From CAWKMN01 sp963850765 (GTDB lineage: Bacteria; Chloroflexota; Anaerolineae; Aggregatilineales; Aggregatilineaceae), in assembly GCA_963850765.1 (NCBI GenBank), contig CAWKMN010000003.1, forward strand, positions 744,001-808,000: DNA of 64,000 bases. The letters are read 5' to 3'. A program made the position numbers and the translations under genes. Shown here piece after piece: positions 17,986 to 26,496 of this stretch (position 1 is the first letter of the stretch; the number at the start of each line of letters is the position of its first letter). The notes below the pieces were generated by a model that was not told where the DNA came from, did no database searches, and saw only the letters and a list, made by a program, of their open reading frames with translations.

Positions 17986-17991
17986 TATAAT
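17986..17991 (+). promoter_or_regulatory. Putative -10 element of the glnA promoter
   Basis: A perfect TATAAT at 17986-17991, 43 bases upstream of the glnA ATG. No good -35 hexamer is present at 16-18 bases, which would suit an activator-dependent promoter. The second TTGCACAAAAC copy (17947-17957) lies just upstream of where a -35 would be. Confidence 0.5.
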
Positions 17992-18033
17992 CTGCCCTGT
18001 ACTTTCGGCTAATGAAGGAGAGAATCATAAACC

Positions 18034-19374
18034 ATGGACGACAAAGCCCTAGAAATCATTGAATTAACCAAATCAGAAAACGTCCAGTTTATCGATCTCC
18101 AGTTCACGGACATCTTCGGCAGCACCAAAAGCGTCACGATCCCGTCCGGCGCACTGGAAGAGTCACTGGATCGCGGTACCTGGTTTGATGGCTCGTCGAT
18201 TCAGGGCTTTGCCCGTATCGAAGAATCGGACATGTATTTACAGCCCGATCCGGTTACGTACCGCATCCTGCCCTGGACATTAGGCGATCCGGCTGGCGCG
18301 CGGGCGCGCATCATTTGCGATGTTTATAGCCCCGATGGCTCGCCCTTCGAGGGGGATCCGCGCTACGCGCTGCGGCGCGCGGTCGATCACGCCGCCAGAC
18401 TGGGTTTTCTCTATAACACCGGCCCCGAACTGGAATTTTTCCTGTTTAAGGCAAACGGCACCGGATCCGTACCGCATGATGTTGGCGGTTACTTCGACTT
18501 CTCGCCCAATGATGAGGCACAGCGCGTCCGCAGCGATATCACGCGGGCTTTGCAGGCGCTCAAAATTCATGTCGAGATGGCGCACCACGAAGTCGCGATC
18601 GGCCAGCATGAGATCGACTTTCGTTATGAACACGCGATGCACACCGCCGACAACGCAATCACGTTTAAGTATGCCGTGAAGGGCATCGCGTCTCAGTACA
18701 ATCTCGTGGCGACCTTCATGCCGAAACCGGTCTTTGGCATCAACGGCAGCGGAATGCACGTCCACCAGAGTCTGGCAGATGTCAAGACCGGCGAGAACAA
18801 GTTTTACGATGCGAGCGGTGAATTCTGCCTGTCCAAAGTCGCGCGCCATTTTGTCGCCGGGCAGCTTGCCCACGCTCGCGCGCTGGCCGCCGTGGTCGCG
18901 CCGTCGGTCAACAGCTACAAGCGCCTGACCCCCGGTTACGAAGCGCCGGTTTACGTGTGCTGGGCCCAGCGCAACCGCTCCGCCCTGATCCGCGTTCCGC
19001 GCTACTCACCGGGTCGCGAGAACAGCACGCGCGTCGAACTGCGCTTCCCGGATCCAAGCTGCAATCCTTACATCGCGCTGGCGGCCATGCTGGAAGCCGG
19101 GCTGGATGGCATCGAAAAGGGCCTGGAGCCGCCCAAATCCGTTACCGACGATGTGTTCCACTGGACACCGGAAGAACGCATTGCACAGGGCGTGAATGTG
19201 CTGCCCGGTACGCTGGAAGAGGCGCTGGACGAACTGGCGAAGGATGACGTCGTGCGGGGTGCGCTCGGCGACCACATTTATTCAGCTTATGACCGCGCTA
19301 AGCGTTCCGAGTGGGATGAATATCGTATTCACGTGACCGACTGGGAAATCGAACGATATCTGTACACCTCCTGA
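18034..19374 (+). CDS. glnA: Glutamine synthetase type I
   Basis: 446 residues, the length of the shorter GSI-alpha subgroup found in Firmicutes, Thermotoga and Chloroflexota; no adenylylation-loop tyrosine segment is evident. Motifs: FTDIFGSTKSVTIP, GTWFDGSSIQGF (beta-grasp loop), GPELEFFLF (metal site), AHHEVAIGQHEIDF, NGSGMHVHQSL, PGYEAPVYVCWAQRNRSALI (ATP/substrate region) and NSTRVELRFPDPSCNPYIA. It makes glutamine from glutamate, ammonia and ATP. It stands alone between two terminators with a possible activator site upstream. The TATAAT at 17986 is the likely promoter element. Confidence 0.96.
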   Translation: MDDKALEIIELTKSENVQFIDLQFTDIFGSTKSVTIPSGALEESLDRGTWFDGSSIQGFARIEESDMYLQPDPVTYRILPWTLGDPAGARARIICDVYSPDGSPFEGDPRYALRRAVDHAARLGFLYNTGPELEFFLFKANGTGSVPHDVGGYFDFSPNDEAQRVRSDITRALQALKIHVEMAHHEVAIGQHEIDFRYEHAMHTADNAITFKYAVKGIASQYNLVATFMPKPVFGINGSGMHVHQSLADVKTGENKFYDASGEFCLSKVARHFVAGQLAHARALAAVVAPSVNSYKRLTPGYEAPVYVCWAQRNRSALIRVPRYSPGRENSTRVELRFPDPSCNPYIALAAMLEAGLDGIEKGLEPPKSVTDDVFHWTPEERIAQGVNVLPGTLEEALDELAKDDVVRGALGDHIYSAYDRAKRSEWDEYRIHVTDWEIERYLYTS

Positions 19375-19401
19375 TCGTGCTTACACTCCTGACAGGGTTT
19401 G

Positions 19402-19442
19402 CGGGGGCAGCTTCTCACACGAGTTGCCCCCGTTCGTTTTTT
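19402..19442 (+). terminator. Terminator after glnA
   Basis: CGGGGGCA (19402-19409) pairs with TGCCCCCG (19425-19432), followed by TTCGTTTTTT. A strong intrinsic terminator 27 bases after the glnA stop. Confidence 0.85.
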
Positions 19443-19485
19443 ATGGATATGATCGGCCTATCCTGTGACGAGTGGAGGTATACCT

Positions 19486-19998
19486 GTGAGTTCCAGCAGC
19501 GACCAACATCGAGCCACCGCCGCGAAGCTGGGGCCGATTGCCCTGGCCATTGTCACCGTGAGCGATACGCGCACGCCTGAAACCGATGTGAATGCCACCT
19601 ATCTCCGCGAGCAGATAACCACGGCCGGGCATCACGTCGTCGCGTACCGGCTGATCAAGGACGAGGCCGATCAGGTCAGCGGCGTGCTCGACGAACTGGC
19701 CGCGACCGAGGCGCGGCTCATCCTGTTCAACGGTGGGACCGGCATCGCCCCGCGCGACCGCACCTTTGATGCGCTGAGCCGGCAGCTCGAAAAGACCCTG
19801 CCCGGCTTTGGCGAGTTGTTCCGCATGCTCAGTTACCAGCAGGTTGGCGCGGCTGCGATGCTCTCACGCGCGACGGCGGGTGTGTACCGCAACAAAGTCG
19901 TGATCTCCACCCCCGGATCACCCGATGCCGTGAAGCTTGCCTGGGAGAAGCTGATCGCGCCCGAATTGGAGCATCTCGCCTGGGAAGTGATCCGCTAA
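19486..19998 (+). CDS. MoaB/MogA-type molybdenum cofactor biosynthesis protein
   Basis: 170 residues from GTG 19486, chosen because GGAGG sits seven bases upstream; an in-frame GTG at 19465 lacks one. Motifs of the MoCF-binding fold: IVTVSDTRTPETDVN, LILFNGGTGIAPRDRTFDAL (GGTG plus Asp, the molybdopterin-binding loop) and the C-terminal VVISTPGSPDAVKLAWEKL. MogA/MoaB adenylylates molybdopterin before metal insertion by MoeA. The TPGSPDAVKLA ending is close to MoaB. A moeA gene lies at 34667-35926 and Mo-hydroxylase maturation genes at the right edge, so the cofactor is in use here. Likely monocistronic. Confidence 0.85.
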   Translation: MSSSSDQHRATAAKLGPIALAIVTVSDTRTPETDVNATYLREQITTAGHHVVAYRLIKDEADQVSGVLDELAATEARLILFNGGTGIAPRDRTFDALSRQLEKTLPGFGELFRMLSYQQVGAAAMLSRATAGVYRNKVVISTPGSPDAVKLAWEKLIAPELEHLAWEVIR

Positions 19999-20037
19999 CC
20001 GGAGCGCTGCAAGGGCGTTTTGAGGCGGAAATCGGCA

Positions 20038-20065
20038 TTGACGCCCCGCCCAAAATGCGTATAAT
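20038..20065 (+). promoter_or_regulatory. Promoter of the tRNA-Met gene
   Basis: TTGACG at 20038-20043 and a perfect TATAAT at 20060-20065, spacer 16 bases. The predicted start (~20072) is only a few bases before the mature tRNA end at 20076. Confidence 0.75.
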
Positions 20066-20075
20066 AATCTCATCT

Positions 20076-20150
20076 GGCGACGTAGCTCAGCGGTAGAGCA
20101 GGGGACTCATAAGCCCTTTGTCATGTGTTCAAATCACATCGTCGCCACCA
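20076..20150 (+). tRNA. tRNA-Met (anticodon CAT)
   Basis: A cloverleaf can be drawn by hand: acceptor GGCGACG/CGTCGCC, D-arm GCTC-AGCGGTA-GAGC, anticodon loop CTCATAA in an arm with G-rich 5' side (GGGGA/GCCCT), T-arm ATGTG-TTCAAAT-CACAT, and a genomically encoded CCA end at 20148-20150. The body and GGGGACTCATAAGCCCT arm look like elongator Met rather than initiator tRNA: the acceptor begins with a G-C pair, and the three consecutive G-C pairs at the loop end of the initiator anticodon stem are missing. A CAT anticodon could also be an Ile(CAU) tRNA; I consider that less likely. Confidence 0.9.
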
Positions 20151-20155
20151 CCCAG

Positions 20156-20180
20156 CCTCAGCCTTGTGCTGAGGTTTTTT
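20156..20180 (+). terminator. Terminator after tRNA-Met
   Basis: CCTCAGC (20156-20162), loop CTTGT, GCTGAGG (20168-20174), then six T. A textbook intrinsic terminator. Confidence 0.9.
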
Positions 20181-20281
20181 GTTGTGCCCACCGCCACGAT
20201 TTTGTCGTGGCCCGAAGTTTGAGTACAATCCTGGGCGATTTATGAGTAGATTTGTTGAGCGCACCACGTGAGGATGAAGTA

Positions 20282-20863
20282 ATGAAATCAACCTATATCG
20301 TCTTCTTTGGACCGCCCGGCTGTGGCAAGGGCACACAGGCCAAGAAGGTGTCGGAAGAACTGGGGCTTCTGCAACTCTCGACCGGCGAACTGTTCCGCAA
20401 ACATTTAAGCGAAAAAACCCCCCTGGGCGTGAAAGCTCAGGAGTATATGTCGAAGGGCGAACTGGTGCCGGACGACATTACCATCGGCATGGTGCGCGAG
20501 CGCTTGCAGCAGCCCGACGCCAGGGCGGGCGCGATCTTCGATGGGTTCCCGCGCACGGGTGCCCAGGCCAAGGCCCTCGATAACCTGCTGAACGAACTGG
20601 GCAGCAAGCTCGCCATGGTGATCGACTTTGAGCTGCCGATTGAGATCTCGCGGCAGCGCCTTCTGGGCCGGCAGGAAGGGCGCGCCGACGACAAACCCGA
20701 GGTGATCGAAAAGCGCCTGCAGGATCACGCCGCGGTCGAAGCGAGTGTCATGCCGCACTATCGCAGCCAGACCGGGCTGGTCCAGTCCATCGATGCCACC
20801 GGCTCGATCGACGCGATCTACCGCAAGGTGCAGACGCTCGTCAGCAGCGCGACCCGGCAGTAA
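20282..20863 (+). CDS. adk: Adenylate kinase (short form)
   Basis: 193 residues from ATG 20282, with GAGG upstream; the in-frame upstream start at 20252 is weaker. P-loop FFGPPGCGKGTQA (about residues 8-20), AMP-binding LSTGELFR and IFDGFPRTGAQAKAL, then LLGRQEGRADDKPEVIEKRL. The LID region is short, without the zinc-finger Cys residues of long adenylate kinases. It catalyses ATP + AMP = 2 ADP. adk usually sits in the ribosomal-protein operon after secY; here it is next to tRNA-Met and a kinase-like gene. Confidence 0.93.
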   Translation: MKSTYIVFFGPPGCGKGTQAKKVSEELGLLQLSTGELFRKHLSEKTPLGVKAQEYMSKGELVPDDITIGMVRERLQQPDARAGAIFDGFPRTGAQAKALDNLLNELGSKLAMVIDFELPIEISRQRLLGRQEGRADDKPEVIEKRLQDHAAVEASVMPHYRSQTGLVQSIDATGSIDAIYRKVQTLVSSATRQ

Positions 20864-20935
20864 TGGCGTATTCTGGGCAGAGAGAGCGGTGTTCTCTCTG
20901 CCCTCATGTGAACGCTGTGCGGAAGGTGGCCCACC

Positions 20936-21961
20936 ATGAGCGAGAACAGACCACAGCTTGCCTCCGGTTCGACCTTCGGCGCGCATACCATCGGTGCTCT
21001 GTTGGGGCGCGGACGCGATACCGAGGTTTACCGTGCCTATTCCAACACGATCCGGCGCGATGTGGCGCTCAAGATCTATCATCCCTGTGCGATCACCAGC
21101 GATGAGTTCAAGCATGAGATCGCGACCATCGCCGCGCTGAAGCACCCGAACATCATGCGCATTTATGATTACGGCGCTGAAGGCCCTCTGTACTATATCG
21201 TCATGGAAATGATCGAGGGCACCGGGCTGCGGGACCTGCTTACCCTGCACCCGACCGGGCTGGAACGCGGTGAGACTCTGCGCATCTTCAGCCAGATCGC
21301 CAGCGCCGTCGCCAGTGCCCATGATCAGCATGTGGTTCATGGCAATCTGAAGCCGGATAACGTGCTGCTCGATCGCAGCCAGCGCCCCGTGCTGACCGAT
21401 TTTAACATTCCCTGCCTGCGCGAAAGCGGCGATGCTTTCCGCTCCAACACGCCCGCCTATCTTGCGCCGGAGCAGGCATCCGGTGGCCGCGTGCAGCCCG
21501 CCACCGATATTTACCTGCTGGGCATTCTGCTCTATGAAATGGTGACCGGGGACGTGCCGTTCAGGATCGGCACGTATGAGGAAATTGTGGCCCAGCAGCG
21601 CGATGCTCTGCCCCGCCCGCCCAGCCAAATCACTGTCGAGCTGGACCCACGTACCGAGCGCGCTATTCTCAGGGCCCTGAGCAAAAACCCCGCCGACCGT
21701 TATCCATCGGCGCGCGATATGCTCAGTGCGATGGAGAGCGAAGCAGAAAGCAGCCAGTATGAAACGCTGTCGATCACGCGCGAGCAGGTGCAGAAACGGC
21801 GCTCGGAGATCCAGCAGTTCGAGCAAAGCCGGCTGGACTTTCCCGCCCCGACCGAAGAAACCGCCTTATTACGGTGGACTCGCCGCCGTCGCCTGATTAT
21901 ATGGGGCACGGCGCTGCTGCTCGTGATCGCCATCGTCGTGCTCGCGCTGCTGGCGACATAA
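20936..21961 (+). CDS. Membrane-tethered Hanks-type protein kinase homologue, probable pseudokinase
   Basis: 341 residues. The kinase fold covers about residues 15-265: nucleotide loop LGRGRDTEVYRAY, VALKIYHP (conserved Lys), the glycine-less loop HGNLKPDNVLL, TDFNIPCL, and LAPEQASG. The catalytic HRD is HGN (Asp to Asn, codon at 21344-21346) and DFG is DFN (21404-21406), so the catalytic base and the glycine after the metal-binding Asp are lost. Phosphotransfer is therefore unlikely. After a charged linker (QKRRSEIQQFEQ) the protein ends in one TM helix (IIWGTALLLVIAIVVLALL), so the kinase domain faces the cytoplasm. There is no extracellular sensor domain. The partner is unknown. Confidence 0.85.
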   Translation: MSENRPQLASGSTFGAHTIGALLGRGRDTEVYRAYSNTIRRDVALKIYHPCAITSDEFKHEIATIAALKHPNIMRIYDYGAEGPLYYIVMEMIEGTGLRDLLTLHPTGLERGETLRIFSQIASAVASAHDQHVVHGNLKPDNVLLDRSQRPVLTDFNIPCLRESGDAFRSNTPAYLAPEQASGGRVQPATDIYLLGILLYEMVTGDVPFRIGTYEEIVAQQRDALPRPPSQITVELDPRTERAILRALSKNPADRYPSARDMLSAMESEAESSQYETLSITREQVQKRRSEIQQFEQSRLDFPAPTEETALLRWTRRRRLIIWGTALLLVIAIVVLALLAT

Positions 21962-21996
21962 AAAACGATTGCAACCCCGATAGATGGGAGCAATCG
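21960..21996 (-). terminator. Terminator for the GH13 gene (minus strand)
   Basis: On the minus strand CGATTGC pairs with GCAATCG across a 17-base loop, and six T follow. It lies between the convergent kinase-like and GH13 genes. Confidence 0.65.
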
Positions 21997-22028
21997 CCAG
22001 TTTCGTCAGTGATCACCTGCACCACAAG

Positions 22029-23984
22029 CTAACTGCACCGGGGATCTTTCTTAAGTCGTGGGAAGGCCGGACTCCCTTCCAGCATCAGCACATGTCCGCT
22101 TCCCAGCGTTGCCTCGACATGCACGGTGCCCTGTCCCTTGTAGATGGTATCCGTTCCCCAGATGGGGGCCAGATCACACTCCCAGGTCGGCAGATAAGCG
22201 CGTCCAGTCTCCTGGGTGTCCATGCTCGAACTCGCCACCACGACGAGCGTATGCTGGTCATCCTGCCGGGCCAGCACGATAAAGTGCGGGTTGTCCGCGT
22301 AGCCCATCAGCAGCGTCGCCGGATCAGGGTTGGTGAGCAGCGGGGCATATTTGCGCCGGATCTCCAGCGCGTAACGGATCGATCCGACCAGATTATGCGG
22401 CCGCGTCCAGTCGAACGCCCACTCGCTGAACAGCGGCAGCGAGTCGGTCGGATTCTCGCGGATCATCTCGTCGGAAAAACCCAGCCCCGTGTTGATCGGC
22501 TTGGTCTCCATCAGTTCAAACCCGCTGTGAATGAAGGGAATCCCCGGCACGACGATGCTCATCGCCAGCGCATAATGCACGTATTCGAGCGCGTTGGGGC
22601 GGCTGTAGGCGCGCGGCGTGTTGTGATTTTCGGCGGTCGCGAAAAAGGGCAGCGGCATGCGCTCGCTGGCCAGCAGGCCCAGAAATTCGCGCAGCTTGTG
22701 CGGCAGCTCGAAGTCAAACACCATGTAGCCCAGGACGGCGTTATACCCCTCATCCACGCTTTTCTGCTGGATCAGGAAATTCTCATCCCAGAAGGCAAAA
22801 TCGGGATTGATGTCGCGGGACGCGCGCACAATTCGCTGCTTGAGCGGCATCGGCAGGGCGTGCCCCATGTCGATCATGACCCCGTCGATCCCGAATTCAC
22901 GCTGAAAGTGCGGGATCACGCCGGCCACCGCATCCCATAGCCCGGTGACGGCATTCTCCGGCCGCGCCAGCCGGACATCGTACATACGGATGGTGTTATA
23001 GGCGATGTAGTTGAAATCAGGATGATCGTACATGCGCAGGTAGGTGACATCTGTCCACGGCGGCTGGTTATCGTCCGGCGGCCAGTCCGCAAACGCACCC
23101 GGTATCCGTACCCGGGTGCCGTTATCGAGCACGCCGACCCACTGCCCGTCTTCCAGGTGGACCTGACCGGGGCGCGGCGGCGGGGTGAACATATCGCGGT
23201 AGGATTTGGGCGGCGCGGGCAGGTTGCTGAAATCGTGGTGCGCGACTTTTTCCTTCAGGTGAATCAGATCACTCTCCGGGAAGATCGGGTTGCCATACGC
23301 CAGCGGATCGCTGCTGCCCGGCTGCCGATCGGGGATATCCTCCCGGACCCAGTAATACCAGTCAGGGTGCTGGCCGATCCAATCCCCATCCTTGGACGAG
23401 GTGCGCAGCACAAATTCCATCACGACGCGCATCCCAAGCCGGTGAGCCGCCTCGACAAAACCGGCGAACAGCGCATCCACGTTCAGTCCCAACGCCGGTT
23501 CGGCCAGCTTCGGATCCAGCGCGTAGGCGTTCCGAATACCATAGGGTGATCCGAGCGTTCCCTTTTTGCCCGCCTGTCCCACCGACGTGATCGGCAGCAG
23601 GTGGACGGTATTGATCCCAAGGCTGCGAATATAGGGCAGCAGGGCGATGCATTTCAGCAGCGTGCCGGTATCCCGCCAGCCTTCCGGCGATGGATCGGTG
23701 CTTAACGCGTCGTCGTGGGCGTGATCGTAGGCCGCTGTGACGCGCGGAAACAGGTTATAGACGATCGCGCCGCGCGTCCAATCGCCGCCGCCGCTTCCCT
23801 GGACCAACGGCTGCGCATCCGCGTTCAGAATCGATTGTAGTTTCTGCGCATAAAAATCATAGGGGTTGACGGCCTGGGCGGGCGTGCTGGCGTGGTCGAT
23901 CCAGAGGCCGGGGACGTAATACGGGGCGGCGACTTCGCGCCGCTGGTCGCGCAAGACAGCCACAATTTGCTCAAGGGCAGACAT
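22029..23984 (-). CDS. GH13 alpha-amylase-family protein (GlgE/amylase-like) with altered region IV
   Basis: 651 residues, no signal peptide, so cytoplasmic. (beta/alpha)8 features: IRSLGINTVHLLPI, AAHRLGMRVVMEFVLRTSSK, the nucleophile Asp in GIDGVMIDMGHALP, the putative acid Glu in FAFWDENFLIQ, then ATAENHNTPRAYS where GH13 enzymes usually have NHD. The last Asp, the transition-state stabiliser, is Asn here (codon 22620-22622). The C-terminal beta domain ends GSGHVLMLEGSP. The DMGHALP and FWDENF regions look like the GlgE/maltosyltransferase side of GH13. With NHN the activity is uncertain: it could be inactive, altered, or a correct variant of an unstudied subfamily. The neighbours give no clue. 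Confidence 0.75.
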   Translation of the reverse strand: MSALEQIVAVLRDQRREVAAPYYVPGLWIDHASTPAQAVNPYDFYAQKLQSILNADAQPLVQGSGGGDWTRGAIVYNLFPRVTAAYDHAHDDALSTDPSPEGWRDTGTLLKCIALLPYIRSLGINTVHLLPITSVGQAGKKGTLGSPYGIRNAYALDPKLAEPALGLNVDALFAGFVEAAHRLGMRVVMEFVLRTSSKDGDWIGQHPDWYYWVREDIPDRQPGSSDPLAYGNPIFPESDLIHLKEKVAHHDFSNLPAPPKSYRDMFTPPPRPGQVHLEDGQWVGVLDNGTRVRIPGAFADWPPDDNQPPWTDVTYLRMYDHPDFNYIAYNTIRMYDVRLARPENAVTGLWDAVAGVIPHFQREFGIDGVMIDMGHALPMPLKQRIVRASRDINPDFAFWDENFLIQQKSVDEGYNAVLGYMVFDFELPHKLREFLGLLASERMPLPFFATAENHNTPRAYSRPNALEYVHYALAMSIVVPGIPFIHSGFELMETKPINTGLGFSDEMIRENPTDSLPLFSEWAFDWTRPHNLVGSIRYALEIRRKYAPLLTNPDPATLLMGYADNPHFIVLARQDDQHTLVVVASSSMDTQETGRAYLPTWECDLAPIWGTDTIYKGQGTVHVEATLGSGHVLMLEGSPAFPRLKKDPRCS

Positions 23985-24045
23985 ACATTTCTCCCTGCGA
24001 AATCCCTAGTATGATCAAGATGATAAACCGATTTACCAGTATACC

Positions 24046-24073
24046 GAAAAAATTTGGCGGGAGGGATCCCGCC
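24046..24073 (-). terminator. Hairpin upstream of the GH13 gene, terminator-like on the minus strand
   Basis: On the minus strand GGCGGGA-TCCC-TCCCGCC (7-bp stem, 4-base loop) is followed by AAATTTTTTC. It lies about 33 bases after the stop of the LCP gene and would end that transcript before the GH13 gene. Confidence 0.75.
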
Positions 24074-24106
24074 AAGACGAAATTTGCCCAAAATCGTCCG
24101 GGTGGC

Positions 24107-25406
24107 TTACTGCCCGTAATCGGGGCCAAAAACCTGAACCATCAGCGGCCCCATCAGCTCGCGCACCGGCACGAGAATATCCTGGCCTTCATAGCGCTGC
24201 GGGGTGACATATTCCCAGCCCAGCACCGCGTTAGAATAGTTCGTCGCCGGAATGTCCTTGGCCCACCACGCCAGTTCGAGGATCTGGTCGAGCGACAGGC
24301 CGGTATCAATTCCCTCGTTCAGCTCCGCCCAGAGCTGGTATGCCTGCGGGGCGAGCTTGGGGATCATGTCCATCGCGGTGACTTTGTCCCGGACGGCATA
24401 CAAAACCTGCTGCTGCCGCCGCCCGCGATCGATATCGTCGGTGCTGTGCCGCGTGCGCGCGTATTTGAGGGCCGTCGCGCCGTCCATCTCGTGCCAGCCG
24501 GCCTCGATATAAAACGGATCGTAGCCGTAGTTCATATCGGGATATTCGGGATCGTAAATCGCGTTTTCGACGTACACATTAACCCCATCGATCAGGTCAA
24601 TGATCTCGATGAAGGTGTCAAAATTCACGACCACAAACTCGTTGACCCGAATGCCGAAGTTATACTGCACCGTCTGCATCGCCAACTGTGGACCCCCGCC
24701 CGGTCCACTGAGTTCGCCCAATCCATAGGCGCTGTTGACCCGCTGCAAGCCATAACCAGGCACGTCCACGAAGAGATCGCGCGGGATGCTGAGCATCCCC
24801 ACCCGGTTCGTTTTGGGATCGAGGCTGACGAGGATCATCGTGTCGGTGCGGTACGTGGATCCAAATTCGCCCGGCCGCTGATCCATACCCATCACCAGCA
24901 CGGTAAAACGCCCTTCGCCGTTCCAGCGTTGGATGATCATACTCTGCCCGTCGCCCAGCATGCCGGCGATCGAGCCGTCACCCTGCCCTTCCAGGATACC
25001 GCCAGGGCCATAGATGACCGACGTTGGCTCAATCGGCGGGGCGCTGGTCGCGACGGTGCCCTCGGTATCGCGCGTCGCCCGCAAGAAGAAAAAGACCGAC
25101 ATGCTCATCACCAGCGTCATGCCGAGCAGCGCCGACGCGATGATCACCCACGCCCAGTCATCGGGCGCGCCGATCTCGCGCCGCACTTTACGCCGCCGCA
25201 CGCGATCCCGCGCGGACTGGTGGCGACCCGGTCCCCGCACCGGGAGCGCAGGCGATTCAGCCGGCGGCTGAAGGGGCGGCTGTCCACCGGGGAAGCTGTA
25301 CCAGTGGCCGACGTTCGGCGGCGTGCCGGGTGACACCGGGCGCGCGAGCGTATCCGGGTCTACCGGCTCGTTATGGGGCTGTGTTGGCATTGTTTGATCT
25401 GACATG
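24107..25406 (-). CDS. LytR-CpsA-Psr (LCP) family protein
   Basis: 433 residues from ATG 25406, with GGAG seven bases upstream; the frame opens at 25552 but without a ribosome site. A Pro-rich cytoplasmic N-terminus (~85 residues) is followed by one TM helix (IIASALLGMTLVMSMSVFFF) and then the LCP domain outside: TVLVMGMDQRPGEFGSTYRT, DTMILVSLDPKTNRVGML, SIPRDLFVDVPGYG, and ATALKYARTRHSTDDIDRGR. The Arg and Asp residues that bind pyrophosphate in LCP enzymes are present. LCP proteins transfer undecaprenyl-linked glycans to the cell wall, consistent with the wecA-like gene and glycosyltransferases in this window. Confidence 0.9.
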
Positions 25407-25464
25407 ATCACTCCACCCACCGAACGTATCCGTATTTTAGCGTTAAACACAGAAAGCCTCAATG

Positions 25465-25473
25465 TGCTACAAT
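25465..25473 (+). promoter_or_regulatory. Candidate extended -10 promoter for lipM
   Basis: TGCTACAAT at 25465-25473 (TG at 25465-25466, TACAAT at 25468-25473), about 48 bases upstream of the lipM start; no good -35. Confidence 0.4.
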
Positions 25474-25520
25474 CCTGCTGTTTCACAACGGAATTCGCAC
25501 GATAGGAGAAGCATCTGGTC

Positions 25521-26333
25521 ATGACCACCTGGCGTTTGTTGATCACCGGCACGGCAGACGGCCCGACGAATATGGCCGTCGATCAGGCGATCCTGGAAGG
25601 CGTCGCCGCCGGTCAGGTGCCGCCCACGCTGCGCTTTTATGCCTGGGAGCCGGCCTGTCTCTCCCTTGGTTATATGCAGCCCCTCGCGGATATTGACCCG
25701 GACCGGCTGGCCGCACGCGGCTGGGATCTGGTGCGCCGCATGACGGGCGGGCGCTCGATCCTGCATGTGGATGAGCTGACCTACAGCGTGACCATCGGCG
25801 GCGACGATCCGATTGTGGCCGGCAGCATCGTCGAGAGCTACCGCTATCTGAGTCAGGCGCTGCTGCGGGGGCTGGTCCACCTCGGCGCGAATGCCGCCGC
25901 CGATAAACGGCTGGATACGCCGCCCGGCGAAAAAGGCCCGGTGTGCTTTGAGGTGCCAAGCCACTACGAGATCACAGTCGATGGCAAAAAACTGATCGGC
26001 AGCGCGCAGGTCCGTAAGTTCGGGGCGGTGCTTCAACATGGCACTCTGCCGCTTACGGGCGACATCGCGCGCATCTGTGACGCTCTGGTGTACCGGGACG
26101 ATCAGCAGCGGGCCGCCGTGCGCGAGCGGGTGTACCAGCGCGCCGCCACGCTCGAAGGTGTGCTTGGGCATGTGGTATCGTGGGATGACGTGGTAGACGC
26201 GATGATCGAGGGCTTCGCGGAAACCTTCGATCTGGACTTCACCCATGCCGATCTGACCCCTGCCGAAGAAGCCCGCGCCGAGGAACTCCGCGCCCAGCAG
26301 TACGCCACCCTCGAATGGAACGGACGGTTTTGA
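25521..26333 (+). CDS. lipM: Octanoyltransferase LipM-type (LplA/LipB superfamily)
   Basis: 270 residues; GGAG lies upstream of the ATG. The BPL/LplA fold is shown by MAVDQAIL, the RRMTGGRSILHVDELTYSV loop, VCFEVPSHYEITVDGKKLIG (Cys before the PSHYEI segment) and GSAQVRKFGAVLQHGTL. LipM enzymes use a Cys at that position to move octanoyl from ACP to the lipoyl domain. LplA ligases lack it and usually carry a C-terminal domain, which is absent here. The role is therefore lipoate synthesis for 2-oxoacid dehydrogenases or glycine cleavage, in the cytoplasm. No lipA or lipoyl-domain gene is in the window. LplA activity remains possible. Confidence 0.78.
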   Translation: MTTWRLLITGTADGPTNMAVDQAILEGVAAGQVPPTLRFYAWEPACLSLGYMQPLADIDPDRLAARGWDLVRRMTGGRSILHVDELTYSVTIGGDDPIVAGSIVESYRYLSQALLRGLVHLGANAAADKRLDTPPGEKGPVCFEVPSHYEITVDGKKLIGSAQVRKFGAVLQHGTLPLTGDIARICDALVYRDDQQRAAVRERVYQRAATLEGVLGHVVSWDDVVDAMIEGFAETFDLDFTHADLTPAEEARAEELRAQQYATLEWNGRF

Positions 26334-26334
26334 G

Positions 26335-26496
26335 AGCGGTCAGCGGTCAGCTATCAGCCTGTGAGCTAACGCAGAGAGCCGTAGACCCGGTCGACCGCTT
26401 CTGCAGCCGAGCTTGAGAGGGGAAGCGCACTCAATACGCCCCTACGCAATCTTGGCTTGAGAGGGGCTGTTAGCTGAAAGCTGACCGCTGACCGCT
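26335..26496. repeat. Intergenic inverted repeat of AGCGGTC units
   Basis: AGCGGTCAGCGGTCAGCT (26335-26352) begins two bases after the lipM stop. Its perfect reverse complement is at 26479-26496, next to the DUF4230 stop, with 126 bases between. The arms are themselves tandem (AGCGGTC twice). The middle carries GCTTGAGAGGGG twice and a CAATACGCCCCTAC segment that matches the palindrome at 32278. No ORF is seen; it looks like a non-coding mobile repeat or REP-like element. Confidence 0.65.

Noticed and set aside
20405..21826. 473-codon minus-strand ORF over adk and the kinase-like gene
   Set aside because: Antisense shadow with no motif. Both plus-strand genes are strongly supported.
24011..25333. 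440-codon plus-strand ORF over the LCP gene
   Set aside because: Antisense shadow. The LCP gene has a clear domain and ribosome site.
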